A stretch of DNA of 6,960 nt from JABEVB01 sp049965775. Its GTDB lineage: Bacteria; Planctomycetota; Phycisphaerae; WQYP01. This document shows positions 1 through 3,544 of this stretch, piece after piece. Below the pieces are notes generated by a model. The model was given only the letters and a program-made list of their open reading frames with translations, ran no database searches and was not told the origin of the DNA. Position numbers and translations under genes: made by a program. The stretch is from the NCBI GenBank assembly GCA_049965775.1, contig JBMFVX010000143.1, forward strand, positions 1 through 6,960, read 5' to 3'. Within the stretch, counting starts at the first letter, position 1. Each line of letters begins with the position of its first letter.

Positions 1-1
1 A

Positions 2-46
2 CAGGGCGATGCGCTTGAGGTGAATAAGCTGCTGGCGCAAAAATAA
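2..46 (+). CDS. Possible C-terminal end of an upstream gene (partial)
   Basis: One plus-strand frame is open from the left edge and reads QGDALEVNKLLAQK before a TAA at 44-46. It is too short to assign to a family. Support is only that the frame is open, that its composition looks protein-like, and that a hairpin lies 29 bases after the stop. Another plus frame has a stop at 14-16. The gene body would lie outside the window, and this could be a chance open frame. Confidence 0.3.
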   Translation, partial: QGDALEVNKLLAQK

Positions 47-75
47 TGGTCTCGCGGCGCGGCGGTTTTTGCCAC

Positions 76-108
76 ATCCCGATAGATTGATTCCTACATT
101 ATCGGGAT
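76..108. terminator. Stem-loop, possible weak terminator
   Basis: ATCCCGATA at 76-84 is perfectly repeated in inverted form as TATCGGGAT at 100-108, giving a 9 bp stem with a 15-base loop. It lies 29 bases after the putative upstream stop codon. Only three T follow the stem on the plus strand, so it is not a classical intrinsic terminator. It could still act as an mRNA 3' end structure. Confidence 0.35.
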
Positions 109-131
109 TTCGCCTTCCATGGCTCAAGACC

Positions 132-430
132 GAGGGTCACAGAGATTTTTATTTTAATTTAGGAGTGCTGTGCGACGGGGATTAACCGCAGATAGCGCAG
201 ATGTGCGCAGAGGTTGTTCGTTACGGGGTGCTGCGCGACGGTTGGCGCGCAGAGCCGCGGAGTTCGCAGAGACGATGACGAGGTTCACCGCAATTCCGAA
301 GGCGTCCGGCTATAAAGAGATTTTGGGACAGGCGTTACGATGGTGCCACGATTTTTTATTTTTATTTTGGTTTGGGGATTGTTTCTCTGAGGCCTCGGAG
401 TTCTCTGATTTACTTCATGGCGCTGCGCGA
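132..430. repeat. Intergenic dispersed repeat, copy A
   Basis: This stretch shares long blocks, in the same orientation and order, with the region after gyrA. The exact matches are 23 bases at 140-162 (with 6256-6278), 30 bases at 233-262 (with 6189-6218), 31 bases at 377-407 (with 6492-6522) and 14 bases at 417-430 (with 6544-6557). Positions 242-364 align without gaps to 6358-6480, with 105 of 123 bases identical. It is built from near-periodic CACAGAG, CGCAGAT and CGCAGAG words plus T-rich tracts such as ATTTTTATTTTAATTT. From memory, such words are common in intergenic repeats of environmental bacteria. Translated, it yields 'proteins' such as TADSADVRRG, which I judge spurious. No transposase is present. 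Within 46-525 I see no gene; 431-525 holds nothing recognisable apart from the 3' flank of glmM. Confidence 0.85.
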
Positions 431-525
431 CGGGTGGAGGAGGTCTGGATTCTCTGGTGGCGCGGCTCTGTTAAAAGACAAGAGGTTGCGGGTGTGCAAT
501 GCCGCAGGTGTTACGCTGCTTTTGA

Positions 526-1887
526 TTAATTTTCGCTGCGCAGGCGCTCGACGCGGGCGATGAGTTCGCGGGCGGTGGCTTCATCGTTGCTTTCGGCGAT
601 GATGCGGGCGATGGGTTCGGTGTTGCTTGGCCGCACATGCACCCAACCCTGGGGCCAATCTATACGTGCGCCATCCTGCGTATCTACCTTGCCATCAGAA
701 AATGCGGTTTTGGCCCGTGCCACAAGGGCCTCGGCCTGGGCGCGGGTGCAGGTGAATTTTTCTTTGATCATGGCGTAGCGGGGCAGATCGGCCACAAGCT
801 GGCTGATGGTTTTGTTGGTTCGGGCGAGCAGGTCTAAAATGAGTGCCATGCCCAGGAGCGAATCGCGGACGGGGCCGATGCGCAAATCAATCACGCCGCC
901 GTTGCCTTCGCCGCCGATAACGGCGCGTTCGGCGATCATGCGGGCGGCCACATTGGCTTCGCCGACGGCGGTGCGCAGCACGCGGCAACTGTGGCGGGCG
1001 GCAATATCATCCACGAGCCGGGAGGTTGATAAGTTGGCCACCACGGTGCCGGGCTTTACGCTCAGCCGGGCGAGCGTTGCCAACGCCAGCGTATATTCTT
1101 CGCCAATATAGGTGCCATGTTCATCTACAATGGCCAGGCGGTCGGCATCGGGGTCTTGTGCAAAGCCGACATGGGCGCGGCGGGCTTTTACTTCGTGGCA
1201 CAGGCCGGTGAGGTTGTCTTTGGTAGGCTCGGGGATGTGGGCAAAGCGGCCATCGGCCGAGGCATTAATATGGATAAGTTCCGCACCGAGCTTGCCCAGC
1301 AACATGGGCGAGGCAATGCATCCGGCGCCATTGATGCTGTCAAGCACTACCTTGTAGCGATTGGCGGCGATGGGTTTGGCATCTATATGTGCGAGCACGG
1401 TTTGGACATGGTGCGCATGCGAGCGGCTGTCGGTGGTGAGCAGGCCGAGGTTCTCTACGCTTTGGCAGGCAAAAGGCTCAGTTTTGAAAAGCTGATGGAG
1501 CTGCGCAATGGCCTCGGCCGGCATGGCGATGCCATCGTGCCGCAAAAACTTAATGCCGTTGTATTGGCTGGGGTTATGTGATGCGGTAATAACCACTGCC
1601 GCCTGGGCCTTTAAGAAGCGGCCCATAAGTGCAATAGTGGGTGTGGTGGCAATGCCAAGCTCGGTTACGTTTACACCGGTGGAGAGCAAACCGGCGGTTA
1701 AGGCACCGGCCAGCATGGGGCCGCTGATGCGCGAATCGCGGCCGAGTGCGACGTTTACGGGAGTGGAGGGGGCGTTCTGGCGTAAAAGATATCCCAGCGC
1801 CTGGCCGAAGCGCAGGGCGATTTCGGGCGTGAGGGTTTCGCCAATAATGCCGCGCACGCCTGAGACGCTTACAATGAGTTCTGCCAT
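526..1887 (-). CDS. glmM: Phosphoglucosamine mutase (alpha-D-phosphohexomutase family)
   Basis: This 453-residue cytoplasmic enzyme most likely interconverts glucosamine-6-phosphate and glucosamine-1-phosphate, the step before GlmU in UDP-GlcNAc synthesis for peptidoglycan and lipopolysaccharide. All four family signatures are visible. An N-terminal SGVRG is at 9-13. The active-site loop TASHNP is at 101-106, with phosphoserine Ser103. The metal-binding DPDADR is at 245-250. The sugar-specificity loop GGEGNGG is at 325-331, and the C-terminal phosphate-binding RPSNTEP is at 419-425. GEGNGG and SNTEP, rather than the GEQSGH and SGTEP of E. coli-type GlmM, resemble the archaeal-type GlmM group, so phosphomannomutase activity is a possible alternative. 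The length is normal and the gene looks intact. The start is ATG 1887-1885, preceded on the minus strand by a modest AAGGGA Shine-Dalgarno sequence. It lies 132 bp downstream of the thioredoxin-like gene on the same strand, so co-transcription is possible but not shown. Confidence 0.92.
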   Translation of the reverse strand: MAELIVSVSGVRGIIGETLTPEIALRFGQALGYLLRQNAPSTPVNVALGRDSRISGPMLAGALTAGLLSTGVNVTELGIATTPTIALMGRFLKAQAAVVITASHNPSQYNGIKFLRHDGIAMPAEAIAQLHQLFKTEPFACQSVENLGLLTTDSRSHAHHVQTVLAHIDAKPIAANRYKVVLDSINGAGCIASPMLLGKLGAELIHINASADGRFAHIPEPTKDNLTGLCHEVKARRAHVGFAQDPDADRLAIVDEHGTYIGEEYTLALATLARLSVKPGTVVANLSTSRLVDDIAARHSCRVLRTAVGEANVAARMIAERAVIGGEGNGGVIDLRIGPVRDSLLGMALILDLLARTNKTISQLVADLPRYAMIKEKFTCTRAQAEALVARAKTAFSDGKVDTQDGARIDWPQGWVHVRPSNTEPIARIIAESNDEATARELIARVERLRSEN

Positions 1888-1979
1888 GATGGTCCCTTTT
1901 TTTAGTTAAAGCCTTGTGATGCCGCCGCGGGCAACATGGGCTGGTGTTGGCCTCTAATACCTGAAACGACTTGTGCGCC

Positions 1980-1997
1980 CGCCGCCCGATTGCGGCG
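1980..1997 (-). terminator. GC hairpin after the thioredoxin-like gene
   Basis: CGCCGC (1980-1985) and GCGGCG (1992-1997) form a 6 bp GC stem with the loop CCGATT. It sits about 22 bases beyond the TAG stop of the thioredoxin-like gene, within the 132 bp gap before glmM. No T run follows on the minus strand, so it could be a pause site or a chance GC hairpin. The rest of the gap shows no clear promoter hexamers. Confidence 0.22.
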
Positions 1998-2019
1998 CTG
2001 CGATATTGCAGGCCATTAC

Positions 2020-2610
2020 CTACCGATGCAGGCTCATAAGTCGCGGGCTGGTAAGGAGCATAAGCTGGACGCGTTCAAAGTGACCGAGCCATTCGGCGAT
2101 ATTGGCGGCGAGCAAGTCGGTGGGCGGTGCAAACAGGCCGGTGGGGCAGCTTGCGCCGCTTAGCGATGCGACTTTGTGGCGATAGGTTGCCAGGGTGCGT
2201 TCACCGAAGCGTTCGCATTCAAACCAGTCTTCGGAGATAAAAACGAGCACGGGCACGCGCGGCCCGCCGCAAATCATAAGTTCGTTAGCGACGGCTGTTT
2301 GAAGATCGGACGCCTGGGGGTCGAATTGCTGGGGGCGATTAACAAACCGCAGAGAAATAGCGGGTGAGGCCTCGGCAATTCGCTGAAAAATGGGGCAGGC
2401 ATTGACGCAATCGCCGCACCACGGCCCGGCGAGGCACAGCACGTGCATTTTTCGGACAAAGCCGGAAAGCAGGGCTTTTTGTTCGGCAGTAAGCACGACC
2501 TGCTCGTAGACGCCTTGCCAGCGGCGTTGATGTTCGTGGGTGGCGTATTTTTGGAGGAACTCCTGATAAGGCAGGGCTTGTTCATACACATTTTGCCAGT
2601 TGTAGGCCAT
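2020..2610 (-). CDS. Thioredoxin-family protein with a WCGDC motif
   Basis: This 196-residue protein has a thioredoxin fold and is probably a cytoplasmic thiol-disulfide oxidoreductase, since no signal peptide or membrane segment is visible. The N-terminal ~50 residues look helical (MAYNWQNVYEQALPYQEFL). A central strand VLCLAGPWCGDC follows, with redox cysteines Cys65 and Cys68. The cis-proline typical of the fold is Pro120 in PRVPVLVF. The arrangement (an N-terminal helical extension, WCGDC, a FGERTLATYR segment at 135-144) fits the Thioredoxin_9-like group (Pfam PF14595) from memory. Members are often annotated only as 'thioredoxin family protein', and the physiological partner is unknown. 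Additional cysteines are Cys59, Cys72, Cys114, Cys132 and Cys155. The start ATG 2610-2608 has a good Shine-Dalgarno sequence, AAGGAAG at 2624-2618, with 7-base spacing. The gene appears intact. Confidence 0.85.
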   Translation of the reverse strand: MAYNWQNVYEQALPYQEFLQKYATHEHQRRWQGVYEQVVLTAEQKALLSGFVRKMHVLCLAGPWCGDCVNACPIFQRIAEASPAISLRFVNRPQQFDPQASDLQTAVANELMICGGPRVPVLVFISEDWFECERFGERTLATYRHKVASLSGASCPTGLFAPPTDLLAANIAEWLGHFERVQLMLLTSPRLMSLHR

Positions 2611-2617
2611 TGGATAA

Positions 2618-2624
2618 CTTCCTT
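2618..2624 (-). promoter_or_regulatory. Ribosome binding site of the thioredoxin-like gene
   Basis: Read on the minus strand, AAGGAAG ends 7 bases before the ATG at 2610. This supports that start over the other frames here. Confidence 0.6.
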
Positions 2625-2662
2625 ATTTATTGAGGGACTCTAAGCTTTAAGCTTCAGCCGCG

Positions 2663-2708
2663 AAAAAGGTTGCTGCGTAACATTTGTTCAAACGCGGCGA
2701 TGCAGCAA
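2663..2708 (-). terminator. Candidate terminator of the STAS gene
   Basis: On the minus strand, TTGCTGC (2708-2702) pairs with GCAGCAA (2676-2670). The stem is followed by CC and then five T (2667-2663). It lies 14 bases past the STAS stop codon, as expected for an intrinsic terminator. The 25-base loop is long and the stem only 7 bp, so strength is uncertain. Confidence 0.38.
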
Positions 2709-2722
2709 GTTCTTGGGCGGCG

Positions 2723-3094
2723 TTAGCCACGGCATTTTTTGATGGCTTCGGCCGGTGTTTTGGTTACGGTGAGCACGCGGTCGAGCCGGGTGATTTTCAA
2801 TAATTCGCGCAGCGCCGGGCCGAGGTTGCAAAGCACCAGGCAGCCGTTGGGCCGTGTGCTGAGCTTTTTGTGCAGCACCATCACGACGCCGACAAATTGG
2901 CTTGAAACAAATTGCACGCGGTCCATGTCGAGCACGATGCGGCGGCGGTCTTCTTTATCTACGAGGTCGTAGAGGGTGCGGCCGATGGTTTCAAGCTCGG
3001 CGCCGTCGGTAAGTGAAGACGTCTGAAACTCGACGACGGTGCATTCTTCAAGGTTTTGGATGTATAAAGGCAAGCCCAAAGGGTGAATCCTCAC
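2723..3094 (-). CDS. STAS-domain protein (anti-sigma factor antagonist-like)
   Basis: This is a single-domain STAS protein of 123 residues if it starts at the GTG at 3094-3092. That GTG has AGGG (3106-3103) 8 bases upstream. The frame runs open a further 74 codons to 3316, but that extension is Arg-rich, resembles no domain and overlaps inverted-repeat DNA, so I judge it untranslated. The domain runs from YIQNLEECTVVEF through the core RIVLDMDRVQFVSSQFVG to TPAEAIKKC. STAS proteins of the SpoIIAA/RsbV type bind an anti-sigma kinase and are switched by serine phosphorylation. Aligned to the DSSGLG motif of SpoIIAA, this protein reads SSQFVG. The acceptor serine (residue 65 of the short form) is kept, but the preceding Asp is Ser. 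No kinase or sigma factor is adjacent, so the partner is unknown. The gene diverges from gyrA. Confidence 0.8.
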   Translation of the reverse strand: MRIHPLGLPLYIQNLEECTVVEFQTSSLTDGAELETIGRTLYDLVDKEDRRRIVLDMDRVQFVSSQFVGVVMVLHKKLSTRPNGCLVLCNLGPALRELLKITRLDRVLTVTKTPAEAIKKCRG

Positions 3095-3103
3095 GTTGTA
3101 AAC

Positions 3104-3131
3104 CCTGACGCGGATGGTACGCCTAGGAGCC
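3104..3131. repeat. 28 bp direct repeat, left copy
   Basis: It matches 3202-3229 in the same orientation with 3 mismatches in 28 bases, at a 98 bp offset. The core is GATGGTAC followed by CC-AGGAGCC. This copy straddles the left end of the inverted-arm element, which suggests a rearranged or duplicated element end. Confidence 0.65.
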
Positions 3132-3403
3132 TGTCCAAGTAATCGCCGGGTTGCGACGGCATGATTTTTGGCACTCCTCAAGTAGCGGCGACGATGGCGT
3201 ACCTGACGCAGATGGTACTCCGAGGAGCCGCGCCGCAGAGGGGGTTCAAAAATGGCACCCTGCAGGGTGAGGCTTAAATGCCCCGTCTGCTGTGTTGTCG
3301 GATCTCGCAGACTCATTATTCAGAGTCGGCTCGATTCTCCGCAGCGCATACGGGCCATTTCAGACCCGTCGCAATCCCGGCCATTACTCGGACGGGTTCC
3401 TAG
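3123..3403. mobile_element. MITE-like remnant with long inverted arms
   Basis: The left arm (3123-3159) and right arm (3366-3403) are inverted copies. The outer 28 bases differ at 4 positions, then after a one-base indel the block TTGCGACGG continues exactly. Each arm begins with CTAGGA-CC-GTCC, read inward from its end. CTAG at both tips could be a 4 bp target duplication of the kind made by some IS5-family elements, and GAGCCTGTCC resembles ends in that group from memory. The interior of about 200 bp holds no convincing transposase and includes a perfect 14 bp palindrome CACCCTGCAGGGTG (3256-3269). The element fills most of the STAS-gyrA intergenic space and ends 28 bp upstream of the proposed STAS start. 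A non-mobile intergenic repeat with paired arms is the main alternative. Confidence 0.5.
3202..3229. repeat. 28 bp direct repeat, right copy
   Basis: This is the partner of 3104-3131, with 3 differences. Here it lies inside the inverted-arm element and reads CCGAGGAGCC where the left copy reads CCTAGGAGCC, so the CTAG of the element tip is absent. Confidence 0.65.
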
Positions 3404-3465
3404 ATTTTACTGGCATGCGGCCGGGTTGCAAACGACAACCGCGGCAGGCGAAAAAAGCGGGCTTA

Positions 3466-3474
3466 TGGTACAAT
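3466..3474 (+). promoter_or_regulatory. Predicted gyrA promoter (extended -10)
   Basis: TGGTACAAT matches the TGnTATAAT extended -10 pattern, with one mismatch in the hexamer. It predicts transcription starting near 3481, about 64 bases before the gyrA ATG. No good -35 is found 16-18 bp upstream (the region reads AGGCGA), which fits an extended -10 promoter. This is the best candidate in the gap, but motif evidence only. Confidence 0.45.
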
Positions 3475-3480
3475 AAATTA

Positions 3481-3511
3481 TCCGCGGCGGGCATGGAGCA
3501 TGCTCCGCGGA
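3481..3511 (+). promoter_or_regulatory. gyrA: Hairpin at the 5' end of the gyrA leader
   Basis: TCCGCGG (3481-3487) pairs with CCGCGGA (3505-3511). Inside it GCATG (3491-3495) pairs with CATGC (3499-3503) around a GAG loop, giving 12 base pairs with a small internal loop. A competing perfect palindrome GGAGCATGCTCC occupies 3495-3506. The hairpin begins exactly where the predicted transcript would start. It has no following T run, so it is more likely a 5' stability element or regulatory structure than a terminator. Confidence 0.5.
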
Positions 3512-3535
3512 AAAGCTCTGTTTGATGCGTTTCAT

Positions 3536-3540
3536 GGAGG
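3536..3540 (+). promoter_or_regulatory. gyrA: Ribosome binding site deciding the gyrA start
   Basis: GGAGG lies 4 bases before ATG 3545. The in-frame ATG at 3500 has only GGAGC directly abutting it and lies inside the leader hairpin, so 3545 is preferred. Confidence 0.6.
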
Positions 3541-3544
3541 AGCC

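Noticed and set aside
285..300. GGTTCACCGCAATTCCG, reminiscent of a tRNA T-arm
   Set aside because: No acceptor or anticodon stems surround it, and the same sequence recurs in copy B as part of the repeat.
132..430. Possible CRISPR-like array because of recurring CGCAGAG words
   Set aside because: The words are too short, unevenly spaced and without constant-length spacers, and no cas gene is present.
170..529. 119-residue plus-strand open frame beginning MRRGLTADSADVRRG
   Set aside because: It lies inside repeat copy A, has no good ribosome binding site and resembles no domain. Comparison with copy B shows differences spread over all three codon positions (6, 4, 8), so it is not convincingly coding.
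1117..1581. 154-residue plus-strand open frame opposite glmM
   Set aside because: It lies entirely antisense to glmM, whose catalytic motifs are intact. No independent domain or ribosome binding site is seen.
2642..2654. Odd palindrome AAGCTT-T-AAGCTT upstream of the thioredoxin-like gene
   Set aside because: It is short and AT-rich, and no adjacent promoter hexamers support an operator.
3500..3544. Longer GyrA start at ATG 3500
   Set aside because: The 15 extra residues are not GyrA-like. The ATG lies inside the leader hairpin, and the GGAGG before 3545 better explains initiation.
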